From the NCBI GenBank assembly GCA_050789255.1, contig JBOZRQ010000026.1, positions 62,001 through 126,000 of the forward strand: 64,000 nucleotides of DNA. The letters are read 5' to 3'. The DNA is from JBOZRQ01 sp050789255. GTDB lineage: Bacteria; Bacillota; Sulfobacillia; Symbiobacteriales; Symbiobacteriaceae. The translations under genes and the position numbers were made by a program. Shown one piece after another: positions 33,609 to 43,400 of the stretch. The notes below the pieces were generated by a model that saw nothing but the letters and a program-made list of their open reading frames with translations, did no database searches and had not been told where the DNA came from. Positions within the stretch are counted from its first letter, which is position 1. Every line of letters starts with the position of its first letter.

Positions 33609-33821
33609 ATGCAACGGGAGCACGCACACATGCTGCTGGACACCCTTCTGGACGCACTCCAAAAGCGTACCATCCCGGCGGAAGCCAAGGGCCATTTCCA
33701 GGCGGCCCGCCGGGAGGTGCTGCTGGGCATGCGTGCGGTAATCGACGAGGCCATCAGCCGCACAGCGGAGCAACGACAGCCGTCGTCAGGTCCAACCAGG
33801 ATCCCGGTTGATCAGGAATAG
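33609..33821 (+). CDS. Small helical protein downstream of the Get3-like ATPase
   Basis: The 70-residue product begins 4 bases after the ATPase stop, with GAGGAGGAG upstream. Residues about 1-52 (EHAHMLLDTLLDALQKRTIPAEAKGHFQAARREVLLGMRAVIDEAI) form two amphipathic helices, the rest is a polar tail. No family is recognised. Its tight spacing makes it a likely partner of the ATPase under the same MarR control. Confidence 0.72.
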   Translation: MQREHAHMLLDTLLDALQKRTIPAEAKGHFQAARREVLLGMRAVIDEAISRTAEQRQPSSGPTRIPVDQE

Positions 33822-33878
33822 GCCACGAGGGGTCCGGGAAGGCTGGACGAATGGGGGTGAATTCTCATCAGCCCGGCC

Positions 33879-35528
33879 ATGCGCCCCGACCTGGGGATAC
33901 TCCGGACCTACTTGAAACGAGCGGGGCTCATCGGCGAAGCCGAACTAGCCCGGCAGGCCGCCACAAATGCCAAGGCGTTCCGGCGGCTCGAAGAGGCGAT
34001 CCGATCTGTGAAGCCACACCTGCCCATCTCCCCGCATGCGGTCGAGATGGAGCAGGTGTTTGTCGCGCTCTTTGGCGGGTCAGTCGACCTGGTCACACGG
34101 CGATTGCAGGTAGGCGATCCGCCGCGCCAGGCGGTTCTGATCTTCCTGGACAGCATGGTCGACCGCACGGCCCTCCAGGGTACCATCGATGGCCTGCTAA
34201 GCGGCCACGGCCCCAAGCCCCCCGACGGCGGGGAGGAACTGCTTGAATTCCTCGGCCAGTGCAAGGCCACCGTTCCAGGCAGTGGTATGGTGGACCAGAT
34301 GCCCAACGCGGTAAACCACCTTCTAAATGGACAGGCCATTCTATTTCTGGACGGCGCCAGAAAGGCGCTGCGGTTTTCTGTTCCCGGTTGGGACAAACGG
34401 GCGATCGTAGAACCCGAGACCGAAATGGCGGTCAGAGGCCCCCGCGAAGGGTTTATTGAGAGCCTGGTTACCAACGCCTCGCTGTTGCGCCGCCGGATCC
34501 GGGATGAGCGCCTCCGGATCGAGACCATGCAGGTCGGCGAGGTGACCAGGACAACCGTGGCTCTGACCTATATCGATGGGATCACGAAGCAATCCGTCGT
34601 GGAGGAGGCCCGGCGCCGCATCAAGCGGATCAAGATCGATGGACCTTTGGGCAGCAACTACATCGAGGAGCTGACCGAGGACACGCCTTACACGGTCTTC
34701 CCGCTCTACAAGGCGACCGAGCGCCCCGACTCCGTCGCGGCGGCCTTACTCGAAGGTAGGTTTGCCATCATTGTCGAGGGGAGCCCCTTCGCCCTCATCG
34801 CCCCCACCTTTCTGATTGACATGCTCCAGGCGCCTGAGGATTACTTCGAGCGCTATACCACCGCTACGGCTCTGCGGTTCATCCGCTGGATGTTTACCAC
34901 GCTGGCCTTGCTGGGCCCCTCGTTCTATGTCGCCCTGACCACCTACCATCAGGAGATCTTGCCCACGCCGCTCCTCCTCTCCATCCTGTCCGCCCGAGAG
35001 GGGGTGCCGTTCCCCGCAGTTATAGAAGCGCTGATCATGGAGGTCTCCTTTGAGGCGCTCCGTGAGGCGGGCACCCGCATGCCCAAGAATGTGGGGCAGG
35101 CGGTGAACATCGTCGGCGCTCTGGTCATCGGACAGGCGGCCGTTCAGGCCGGCATTGTGTCTGCGCCGATGGTGATCGTGGTGGCGCTGACAGGCATCGC
35201 CTCGTTCATCGTTCCCAAGGTCAGCGCAGGGGCTGCCTTCCGTTACTTGCGCTTTCCGATGCTCCTTTTGGCGGGCACCTTCGGAGCGTTCGGCATCACG
35301 CTGGGTGTGCTGGTGCTGCTGTTGCACCTGAGCAGCCTGCGGTCCTTTGGAGCGCCCTATTATGCTCCGCTGGCACCATGGCTGCCAGCCGATCATGACG
35401 ACGTGATCTTCCGGGCGCCGCACTGGGCCAACAAAAAGCGCCCTGCGGCCAGCGAGACCTCGGACCCCAGGCGGGTGGGACGCCGCCAGGCGCCGGGTCC
35501 CCAGCACGGAGAGGAGGAGCCGAGTTGA
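33879..35528 (+). CDS. gerAA: Spore germination protein GerAA
   Basis: The 549-residue protein is the A subunit of a GerA-type nutrient germinant receptor. A large cytoplasmic N-terminal region (about 1-290; including QVGDPPRQAVLIFLDSMVDR and GPREGFIESLVTNASLLRRRI) is followed by about five transmembrane segments (about 300-500) with TTYHQEILPTPLLLSI and VPFPAVIEALIMEVSFEALREAGTRMP. These receptors sit in the spore inner membrane and bind germinants. No good ribosome-binding site precedes the ATG, but an in-frame stop 21 bases upstream excludes earlier starts. gerAB and gerAC follow with 4-base overlaps. Confidence 0.95.
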   Translation: MRPDLGILRTYLKRAGLIGEAELARQAATNAKAFRRLEEAIRSVKPHLPISPHAVEMEQVFVALFGGSVDLVTRRLQVGDPPRQAVLIFLDSMVDRTALQGTIDGLLSGHGPKPPDGGEELLEFLGQCKATVPGSGMVDQMPNAVNHLLNGQAILFLDGARKALRFSVPGWDKRAIVEPETEMAVRGPREGFIESLVTNASLLRRRIRDERLRIETMQVGEVTRTTVALTYIDGITKQSVVEEARRRIKRIKIDGPLGSNYIEELTEDTPYTVFPLYKATERPDSVAAALLEGRFAIIVEGSPFALIAPTFLIDMLQAPEDYFERYTTATALRFIRWMFTTLALLGPSFYVALTTYHQEILPTPLLLSILSAREGVPFPAVIEALIMEVSFEALREAGTRMPKNVGQAVNIVGALVIGQAAVQAGIVSAPMVIVVALTGIASFIVPKVSAGAAFRYLRFPMLLLAGTFGAFGITLGVLVLLLHLSSLRSFGAPYYAPLAPWLPADHDDVIFRAPHWANKKRPAASETSDPRRVGRRQAPGPQHGEEEPS

Positions 35529-36628
35529 GCAAGACCGCACGCATCAGCCACCAGCAGTTGGCCGCAGTAGTGGTGCTGTTCACCGAGGCAGCCATGTTGC
35601 TGTACCTCCCTGCCGTGCTCGCCGAAGAGGTTGGTCGGGACGCGTGGTTGGCCGTACCGTTAGGCACTCTGATCGGTGCCATACCGGTAGCCTACCTGCT
35701 CAGCCGGTTAAGCGTCTATCACCCGAATCGCAGTCTGGGAGAGATCGCCGAGCACTGTCTGGGCCGCTGGCTGGGCAAGCTTCTTACGCTGATCCTCGCA
35801 AGCTATAGCCTCTTCCTGGCTTCGCTTGTCCTCCGGAATGTGGTGGACTTCTCTGTGATTGCGTTCCTGCCCGGCACTCCGGTCTGGGCGATCGCCTCGA
35901 CCTTCACGGCCGCGGCTGTGTACGGTGTCTACTGCGGGGTCGAGGTGGTGACCCGGGTGGCCGTCCTGATCATGTTCACGGCGTTGTTGGCGGTGGCGGT
36001 TGTCCCCATCGGCGTCAGCCCGGATATCGAAGTCATCCGTCTCCTGCCCATACTGGGAAATGGACTTGCCCCCTTACTGCAGGCCAGTTGGTCGATGGCG
36101 GGGTGGTTTGCGGAGATCTGGGTCTTCGCCGCCTGGGTAGGGCTGATTGACAAACCGCGAAAGTCCTTCCAGGGCTTCCTTTGGGGCCTGCTCGGGTCCG
36201 CGTGGATGCTCACCACGGTAGTGCTGTCTGCAGTGGTCACGCTGAGCCCAGAGCTCACCATGAGGCTTACCTTCCCGATCTACTATTTGGTGCAGGAGAT
36301 CTCCGTGGCTGAGTTTCTCGAGCGCGTGGAGCTCATATTGCTCACCATTTGGCTGGCCAGTATGTTCGTCAAATTCTCGGCCTGCCTGTGGTCCGCTACC
36401 ACAACCACGGCCAGTGCCTTCGGGCTCAAGTCTGACCGACGCATCATCCTGCCGTTGGCGGGCGTTGCCGCGGCTCTGGTGTACGTGTGGCCTAGCATCG
36501 TCCACATCATCAACTTCGGCACGTACATGTGGACTCCCCTCACACTGCCTCTGGCCTATGGCGTGCCCGGATTGCTGACGATCATCTCCTGGTGGAAGCG
36601 CAGGACGGCCGGGAGGCACCCAGCATGA
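35525..36628 (+). CDS. gerAB: Spore germination protein GerAB
   Basis: The 367-residue protein has about ten transmembrane helices and belongs to the endospore germination permease family (amino-acid/polyamine/organocation superfamily), the likely ligand-binding subunit of the germinant receptor. Typical pieces are ISHQQLAAVVVLFTEAAMLLYLPA near the start and DIEVIRLLPILGNGLAPLLQAS in the middle. The TTG start overlaps gerAA by 4 bases, and the 3' end overlaps gerAC by 4 bases. Confidence 0.95.
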   Translation: MSKTARISHQQLAAVVVLFTEAAMLLYLPAVLAEEVGRDAWLAVPLGTLIGAIPVAYLLSRLSVYHPNRSLGEIAEHCLGRWLGKLLTLILASYSLFLASLVLRNVVDFSVIAFLPGTPVWAIASTFTAAAVYGVYCGVEVVTRVAVLIMFTALLAVAVVPIGVSPDIEVIRLLPILGNGLAPLLQASWSMAGWFAEIWVFAAWVGLIDKPRKSFQGFLWGLLGSAWMLTTVVLSAVVTLSPELTMRLTFPIYYLVQEISVAEFLERVELILLTIWLASMFVKFSACLWSATTTTASAFGLKSDRRIILPLAGVAAALVYVWPSIVHIINFGTYMWTPLTLPLAYGVPGLLTIISWWKRRTAGRHPA

Positions 36629-37845
36629 AAAAGCGTCTGTCGGCACTGCTCCTGTTCCTGCTGCTGATCGGTTCCGGATGCTGGAGCCGCCGGGAGATCA
36701 ACGACCTCGGGGTCGTGGTCACCCTTGGGGTGGATCTGGATGAGTCAGGGCAGCTTGAAGTGACCATGGGCATCGCCCAGCCAGCCGCCGCTGTCGGTGG
36801 CCATGGCACGGGGGGCGGGGGAGGTGGGGGGAGCAGCACCGGCGGCGGAGGGGGTAGCGCAGGGGAGCCGAGGGCCGTCGTCATCCGCACAGGGAAAACA
36901 CTGGCCGAGGCCGTCCGCGAGGCGGAGCTGATGGTTCCTCGCAGGCTTACCTTACAGCACCTGCAAGTGATCATTTTGGGGGAGCGGTTCGCCGAGCGCG
37001 GGGTAAACACCCTGACGGACTATCTCCTGCGCAATCCCGAGGTCAGGCTCAGCACCCGGATCATGATTCTCAAAGGGGCTTCGATCCGGGAGATGCTCGG
37101 CCAGCCGCCCATCGTGGAGCGCCTTCAGGCCCAGGTCCTGCACGAGTTGGCGACCGCCCGTGTCGGGCTCGTGCGTAAGCTCAAGGAGTTTTTGATCGCC
37201 CGCTCCACACCCCATCAGTCGCCGGTACTTCCCGTGGTCAGCCTGAAGGGTGAGTTTCGTACTTCCGCAACAGAGGTCACGCCAACCCCTGAACTGTCGG
37301 GCGTGGCTGTTTTCAAGGACGATCGGGTCGCCGCCTACCTCGACGCCGAGATGACGCGAGGCTTCATATGGCTCGTTGGATCGGCGCGCGATGCGATTGT
37401 TACCGCCGAGTGTCCGGACAAGTCAGGCAAATATCTGTCCGCCCGCGTCTATGACGCCGACAGGAGGGTCCAGCCGGTCATGAGGGGGTCGCGGGCGGGT
37501 TTCAACATAACGATCGGCGGCACACTCCACATCGCCGAGACCCAATGTGGAATTGATCTCCTGGACCCTGTCCAATTGCAAGCGGTCCAGTCCGTACTTC
37601 AGCGGCGGATCAAAGAACGGGTCGAGGAGGTGATCCGCATCACCCAGGCTGTGCCGGCGGATCCCTTTAACTTCGGGCAGTACCTGCGGGCGGGCATGCC
37701 GCAAGTCTGGAACAGAGTCAGCAGCCGCTGGCCGGCGGAATGGGCCGACACCCCGGTCCGCCTCGATATTCGGGTCAAGGTAACGCACACCCAAGGTTCG
37801 ATCCGAGTACCAAACTGGCGTGCATTCCCACCGCCTACGCCGTAG
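36625..37845 (+). CDS. gerAC: Spore germination lipoprotein GerAC
   Basis: The 406-residue lipoprotein completes the germinant receptor. The signal MKKRLSALLLFLLLIGSGCWS has a lipobox cysteine, and REINDLGVVVTLGVDLDESGQLEVTMGIAQP is the GerAC family start. LTLQHLQVIILGERFAERGV and the C-terminal region with LDPVQLQAVQSVLQRRIKERVEEVI are also typical. Unusually, residues about 62-85 form a glycine-rich run encoded near 36803-36870. The ATG overlaps gerAB and has GGGAGG upstream; the frame's extension upstream overlaps gerAB and is not used. Confidence 0.95.
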   Translation: MKKRLSALLLFLLLIGSGCWSRREINDLGVVVTLGVDLDESGQLEVTMGIAQPAAAVGGHGTGGGGGGGSSTGGGGGSAGEPRAVVIRTGKTLAEAVREAELMVPRRLTLQHLQVIILGERFAERGVNTLTDYLLRNPEVRLSTRIMILKGASIREMLGQPPIVERLQAQVLHELATARVGLVRKLKEFLIARSTPHQSPVLPVVSLKGEFRTSATEVTPTPELSGVAVFKDDRVAAYLDAEMTRGFIWLVGSARDAIVTAECPDKSGKYLSARVYDADRRVQPVMRGSRAGFNITIGGTLHIAETQCGIDLLDPVQLQAVQSVLQRRIKERVEEVIRITQAVPADPFNFGQYLRAGMPQVWNRVSSRWPAEWADTPVRLDIRVKVTHTQGSIRVPNWRAFPPPTP

Positions 37846-37900
37846 AAAAAAGCAGCACCATCTCCTCTCTGCCTTCATTTCATAAGGGGGAGGTGTTGTC

Positions 37901-39157
37901 GTGTACATTGATGTGGTCGGACAGGGCGAAACCCTGGAGACCGTGGCAGCACGCAATGGCGTAACGGCTGATCAGTTGGTTTCGCTGAACAACCTTACCG
38001 GGCGCCAGGTGACGCAGGGGCAGGCCCTGCTGATCCCGGCGACCCGCTACACCGTGCGACCGGGCGACGACCTGTGGCAGGTGGCCGCCCGCACCGGGGT
38101 GCCGCTGCCGGTTCTGCAGCGATACAATCCGGGCGCCGCCGCCGGCCTGCGGGTCGGTCAGGTGCTCAGGATTCCCCCGGCCCCCAAGCGGGCGGCCGAG
38201 GTGATCGGCTACCTGCCGGTGGTCGACCCCGGGGTGACCGCCGAAGATATCGTCCCGTGGGGGCCGAACCTGACCTACGTGGCGGTCTTCTCGCACCTGA
38301 TTGACGCGGAGGGCAATGTGCCCCCCATTGAGGACGCGGCGGCGATTGAGGCTACATATGCCGCCGGTGCCCAGCCCCTCATGAGCATCGCCAACATGGA
38401 GCCCGGCGGCGCCTTCAGCCCGGAGATCGCCCGGGCGATCATCACCCAGCCGGACGTTCGGGAGCGGGTCATTAGCAATATCTTGCGGACGGTCGACGAA
38501 CGGGGCTACGCCGGGGTCGACTCGGACATTGAAAACATCGACGAGTCCGAGCGGGCCGGCTATGTCGACTTCCTGCGCGAGCTGAAGGCCCGGTTGGGCG
38601 ACCGGATCCTGAACGTGGCGGTGCCCCCCAAGTGGGACGAGGAGACGTTCGCCTATGCCCGTGGCCACGATTACGCCGGCATCGGGAGCGTGGCGGATCG
38701 GGTCTACCTGATGAACTACGAGTTCCACTGGGTGGGCGGCCCCCCCGGCGCCATCGCTCCGTACCCCGAGACACGGCGGGTTTTGCTCTATGCCGCATCG
38801 CTGATTCCCGCCGACAAGATCCTGAACGGGCTGTCCACGACGGCCTACGACTGGCCGCTGCCCGACACGCCGGAGAACCGGGCTCGGCCCTGGTCCCATC
38901 AGGAGGCGCTGGAGCTGGCCATCCGAAACGGCGTGCCGATCCGGTTCGATGAGAATGCCCGCACGCCCTGGTTTCGGTACAGAGAGCAGGGACAGGAGCA
39001 CGAGGTCTGGTTCGGGGACGCCCGCAGCTTCATGGCCAGCCTGCGGCTGATCCGGGAGACCGGCGTGCGGGGCACGGGAATTTGGCACCTGGGCGCCTTC
39101 TCTCCGCAGCTGCCGCCGCTGCTTGACTACCTGTTCACTGTTACCAAGATGGCATGA
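37901..39157 (+). CDS. LysM-GH18 spore cortex-lytic enzyme-like hydrolase (YaaH/SleL type)
   Basis: The 418-residue protein has two N-terminal LysM domains (about 1-48 and 49-96) that bind peptidoglycan, then a glycoside hydrolase 18 domain (about 102-415). The catalytic DxDxE motif appears as GVDSDIENID near residue 209, and YLMNYEFHW and YAGIGSVAD fit the SleL/YaaH group, N-acetylglucosaminidases acting on spore cortex. There is no signal peptide, as usual for spore-coat forms. The GTG start is behind AAGGGGGAGG. Its position right after gerA fits a germination role, though it is probably a separate transcript. Confidence 0.92.
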   Translation: MYIDVVGQGETLETVAARNGVTADQLVSLNNLTGRQVTQGQALLIPATRYTVRPGDDLWQVAARTGVPLPVLQRYNPGAAAGLRVGQVLRIPPAPKRAAEVIGYLPVVDPGVTAEDIVPWGPNLTYVAVFSHLIDAEGNVPPIEDAAAIEATYAAGAQPLMSIANMEPGGAFSPEIARAIITQPDVRERVISNILRTVDERGYAGVDSDIENIDESERAGYVDFLRELKARLGDRILNVAVPPKWDEETFAYARGHDYAGIGSVADRVYLMNYEFHWVGGPPGAIAPYPETRRVLLYAASLIPADKILNGLSTTAYDWPLPDTPENRARPWSHQEALELAIRNGVPIRFDENARTPWFRYREQGQEHEVWFGDARSFMASLRLIRETGVRGTGIWHLGAFSPQLPPLLDYLFTVTKMA

Positions 39158-39178
39158 AGACAGCGAAGCGAGCTAACC

Positions 39179-39203
39179 AGGCGGGGTAAACCCGCCTTTT
39201 TCT
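39179..39203 (+). terminator. Intrinsic terminator after the LysM-GH18 gene
   Basis: AGGCGGG (39179-39185) pairs with CCCGCCT (39191-39197) around GTAAA, followed by TTTTTCTTT. Confidence 0.9.
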
Positions 39204-39289
39204 TTCGCCTGCAGGGGCATCGGTTTTCACCTTTCCTTCGTCCAAAACCGATGACTGGACATGTCTATGGCTGAGAGGAGTGCATCCCT

Positions 39290-39637
39290 TTGGGACCAAT
39301 CGCAGTGGAACAGGTGCAAGCGGCCTTGCAGGCCTTCGTCAATAAAGATGTCTACCTTCATCTGGAGACCACCAATGGTTCGTACGCGGCGCTGCAGGCC
39401 AATACCATGGCAGTATGCGCCTATGTTCGCAACGCCGTCGTCCGTTTTCACCGGGCCACCATTGTTGGCACCGGTCCCTACCGCGCGGGCCTGGAAATGG
39501 CCCATGGCTGGACCTTCGCCGAGGGTCTGACCGACTGGGAGATCGACGCGGAAGGGCGGCTCCTGCTGGCCGGACACGACCCCGACGGCCGCCTGGCGGT
39601 GGCCCTGGAGTTGAGCCTGACGCCCTTTCCGTCCTGA
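39290..39637 (+). CDS. yojF: YojF family protein (DUF1806)
   Basis: The 115-residue protein matches YojF: VEQVQAALQAFVNKDVYLHLETTNGSYA, an NAVVRFHRATIVGTGPYRAGLEM core, and a GWTFAEGLTDWEIDAEGRLLLAGHD end. YojF is encoded beside the bacillithiol deacetylase BshB2 in Bacillus; its own role is unknown. The TTG start follows GAGAGGAG. The bshB2 gene follows after 30 bases in the same orientation. Confidence 0.85.
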   Translation: MGPIAVEQVQAALQAFVNKDVYLHLETTNGSYAALQANTMAVCAYVRNAVVRFHRATIVGTGPYRAGLEMAHGWTFAEGLTDWEIDAEGRLLLAGHDPDGRLAVALELSLTPFPS

Positions 39638-39667
39638 GCGCCCAGACGACCACTAGGAGGTATAGCC

Positions 39668-40321
39668 GTGCAACGCCATGTGCTGGTGGTGTATCCACAC
39701 CCCGACGACGAGACCTTTTCCAGCGCCGGTACCATCGCCCTTCACACCAGGGCGGGCACGCCGGTCACATACCTGTGCGCTACCCGCGGTGAGCTGGGGC
39801 GCAACATGGGCCGACCCTTCTTCGCCACCCGGGAGACCCTGCCGCACCTGCGGGAACAGGAGCTCCGGGAGGCCTGCCGGGTCCTTGGCGCCGACCTTCG
39901 GCTGATGGGCCTGCGTGATAAGACCCTGGAGCTCATGGACCCCGCCGATCTGGCCGCCCGGGTCGGCGCGGTGATCGACGAGATCAACCCGTCCCTGGTG
40001 ATCACCTACCATCCCCGACTCGGGGTCCACCCTGACCATAACGCCCTGGGAGCCGCCACCATCCGGGCTGTGGCAGCCCTGCCCCCCGAGCGGCGCCCGG
40101 AGGTGCATGTGGTGGCCGTTGATCCCAAGGCCAAGGACGAGTTGGGCCCGCACGACCTGGTGGTCGATATCGCCGAGGTGGCCGAGATCAAGAATGCGGC
40201 CATACGGGCCCATCGCTCTCAGAGCGAGCCCATGCTGGCCCGGCTGGAGAGCGACCCCGATTTTAAGGCCCGCATGGAGCGCATGTTCAAACAAGAGTCA
40301 TACTGGATCTACAAATTCTAA
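39668..40321 (+). CDS. bshB2: Bacillithiol biosynthesis deacetylase BshB2
   Basis: The 217-residue PIG-L/LmbE-type zinc deacetylase has the metal motif HPDDE (residues 11-15) and the second histidine region YHPRLGVHPDHNALG. It removes the acetyl group from N-acetylglucosaminyl malate in bacillithiol synthesis (YojG in Bacillus subtilis). The GTG start has TAGGAGG upstream, and the preceding yojF gene supports the assignment. The presence of this low-molecular-weight thiol pathway is relevant to arsenic tolerance in the same window. The other bsh genes are not in the window. Confidence 0.9.
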   Translation: MQRHVLVVYPHPDDETFSSAGTIALHTRAGTPVTYLCATRGELGRNMGRPFFATRETLPHLREQELREACRVLGADLRLMGLRDKTLELMDPADLAARVGAVIDEINPSLVITYHPRLGVHPDHNALGAATIRAVAALPPERRPEVHVVAVDPKAKDELGPHDLVVDIAEVAEIKNAAIRAHRSQSEPMLARLESDPDFKARMERMFKQESYWIYKF

Positions 40322-40335
40322 ACCATCTCCCCAGG

Positions 40336-40372
40336 GGGCCGTCCGGATAGCGGGCGGCCCTCCCGTTTTTCT
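40336..40372 (+). terminator. Intrinsic terminator of the yojF-bshB2 operon
   Basis: GGGCCGTCCG (40336-40345) pairs with CGGGCGGCCC (40351-40360), one G-U pair, followed by TCCCGTTTTTCT. Confidence 0.85.
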
Positions 40373-40492
40373 GTCCTGGAATCACGGGGTACCAAAACGT
40401 TTCGGCATGAGTTACCATAGAGATATAGACGTTCCAGATATTTCTAGAAATTATCAGATGGTCAAAGATGGTCTAGAAAAGGAGTTTGCATC

Positions 40493-43400
40493 ATGAAACG
40501 CCGACTGTCGGCCGTCTTCGTCATTGTGGCCCTGCTGTGCGGGTTGCTTCCCGGACGGTTCGCCACGGCGGAGACGCTGCGCGCACACCAGCTGTCACTG
40601 CCGGCCGCCATTCAGACGCTTCAGACCTACGGCGTTATTGACGTCAAGCCCGAGGCCGACCTGCGGCTGAATGAACGGGTCACCCGTGCGGAGATGGCCA
40701 AGGTACTGGGCGCCGCGCTCAAGCTTCAGGACCAGGCAACGGCGGGGGCTGCCGCGCCTGCCTTTCCCGATACGGGCGGGCACTGGGCCAACGGGTGGAT
40801 CGCAGCCGCCCGGGCCCGCGGGCTCTTTCAGGGCCGGGAAGACGGCCGTTTCTACCCGCAGTCGGAGGTCACCTACGCCGAGGTGATCACCGCCCTGCTG
40901 CGGCTGGTGGGCCGGGGGCCCGAAGCGGCGGTCGACTGGCCCGTCGGGGCCATGGTCACCGCTGTGCAGGTCGGCATGATTCCCCTCACCATGGATCTGG
41001 CAGGCCGCTGGCAGGAGCCGGCCACCCGGGCCGATGTCTTCCAGCTGACCGCGATGGCCGCGGGCCGGGTAAGCCTGCCCAACTCCGGCCTGACCGTCTT
41101 CCAGCAGTACCACGACCGGCTTCCTCCCGGGCTCGACCTGAGCCAGTTTCCCTCCTCGGTCGGCCAGCGCACTGTCACCGTAACCGGGCGCGCCAAGGAT
41201 GCTGTCACCGTGACCGTGAATGGCACAGCCGCAGAGGTGTCCCCGGACGGCACCTTCACAGCCCGGATCGACTTGCAGGCGGGCGCCAACGAGGTGCCGG
41301 TGGTAGCCCGGGACGGGGCCGGAAACCAGGCGGAGGTCTCGGTGACGATTCGAGTCCTGCCACTGTCGCGGCTGGAGTTCGCCCAGCCCGTCATTGAGAC
41401 CGCGGTCGGCCAGCCCTTCCGCCCGGTGGTGCTGCGGTTCAACGCAGAAGGTAAGGGGGCCCCGGCCGACCAGGTCTCCTTCAGCTATGACCCGGCAGCC
41501 CTCACGCGCGACGAGTCAGGCGCCCTGAAGGCGCTCAAGGCAGGCGAGTACAGCCTCCGGGCGATCGTGGAGGGGCAGGAGAGCACCGCCAAGGTCGTGG
41601 TGGCCGGTGACCCCGCCCAGGTTGAACTGAAGCCCGACTATGCCACCCTGGTGGCAGGCGGGGCGCCGGTGCCCGTCCGAATTCGGGTCCTGGACAGCGA
41701 AGGGCGGATCAACCCCGTGGGCGCGATTCAGCTGCAGGTCTCCACGGTTCCCGCCAATGCAGCCACCCTCGACCGCACCAGCGTGACTACAAAGGCGGGC
41801 ACGGCGGTGGTCTACGTCGCACCCGGCATGGCGCCCGGCGGCTTTGGCATCGTCGTCAAGGGGTCCGGCGCCAAGCCAATCACCTCGCCGCTCCTGCCGA
41901 TCAACGTCGAGCAGCGGCGGGTGGCTGGCATCCGGCTGCAAACCGTGCCCGCCAACGTGCCTGTGGGCTCCTCCCAGCGGGTGACTGTGGTAGCCACGGC
42001 GGTCGATCAGGTGGGCGCCCCCACCCCGGTGCGGGAGGACACAGTGGTAACGCTGACGTCCAGCAACAGCGCCGTGCTGCGGCTGACCAAAGAAACTGCG
42101 GTGATCAAGGCCGGTGCGGCCTCCTCCGACTTCGGCGGCACCGACGGCGCCGGTATCAGCACTGGCGCCGCGGGCGCGCCGGAGGTAACCGGCCGGGCGG
42201 GCGCCCTCCCCGTGACCAAGGCGGCCGTTACGGCCAAGCGGGCTTCGGCCCTGGCCGAACTGAAGGTCCGCCTGGTCCAGGAGGTGGCCCGGGCCGACGA
42301 CCTCACCGCCGTCCTGGTCGAGGTGACCCGGCTGGATGAGGCCGGGGTCGCCGCCGCCAGCGACACCACGCCGGTGGTGCTCCTTACACAGGCCAGCGGC
42401 GTGAGCATTTCCCAGGTCTCGGACGCCGGCGGGGTCGTTACCTTCGCCGTGCGCAGCAGCACGGCGGGGCGCCTCGAACTGACCGCCGGCGTGCCGGGGC
42501 GCCCCACCTTCAACGCCCCGCCTGTGGAGGTCGCCTTCGTCCAGTCCCAGGGGAGCGCCCGGTCCGTCCTGAAGCTGGGCGCCACCCGGGCGACTGCCGG
42601 CGAAGCCGTGCCGGTCTTCGTCTCGTTGGAGGGCGCCACCGGGGGGAACGCCGTCAACAGCGGCCCGCCGATTCGCTTCCAGCTCCAGGCCAACAACGGT
42701 GCTACGCTCAGCGAAACCGAGGTTGCCATCCCTGCTGGGGCGACCCGTTCCGAGGAGGTACGCCTCTTCGTTCCCAGCGGGGTCAGCAACGTCTCGGTCT
42801 CCGGCACGGTCATAGGAGGCAAGCCGCTCACGAGCGTCCAGGTGAGCGTCACGCCGCCGCCCACCCCGGCGCCCCCGCCCGGCGGGAACAACCTGTACGT
42901 GCTTGGGCCGGAGCCCGGCCGCTCCCCCGTGGCCGGCGACGAGACCCGGTTCGTCATCCAGGCGCGCCTGGGCGGGGCTCTTCGCAGGGGCTCCTACGCC
43001 TTCGATCTGAAGGTGAGGCTGAACGGCCAGGAGCTTACGCAGTTCCCCGATAACCTTAAGGTCACCCTGGGCGGGTACCCCGTGCAGAACATTACCGGGC
43101 GCACCGTGAACGGCGAGGCCGAGGTCTGGGTCAGTTACACCGGCGCTGGCACCATTGAGCTGGTGCCCGTCCCTAGGGCCGCCCACGGGCTGGCCTACGA
43201 TCACTGGGGCGTCCAGGGTGTCGGCGAGGCGACTACTGCCAACGCTGTCACCACGGGGCGCATCACCTACGTGGCTGGCCCGCTCCAACGGCTGGACGTC
43301 AGCGTGGACCAGGGCCTGGGCGGCAGCCTGGAAGCGGTGATCAAGGCCGCCCGAGGCCGCTATGCCACGGTGCGGTTGAAGCCGGTAGACGCCTTCGGCA

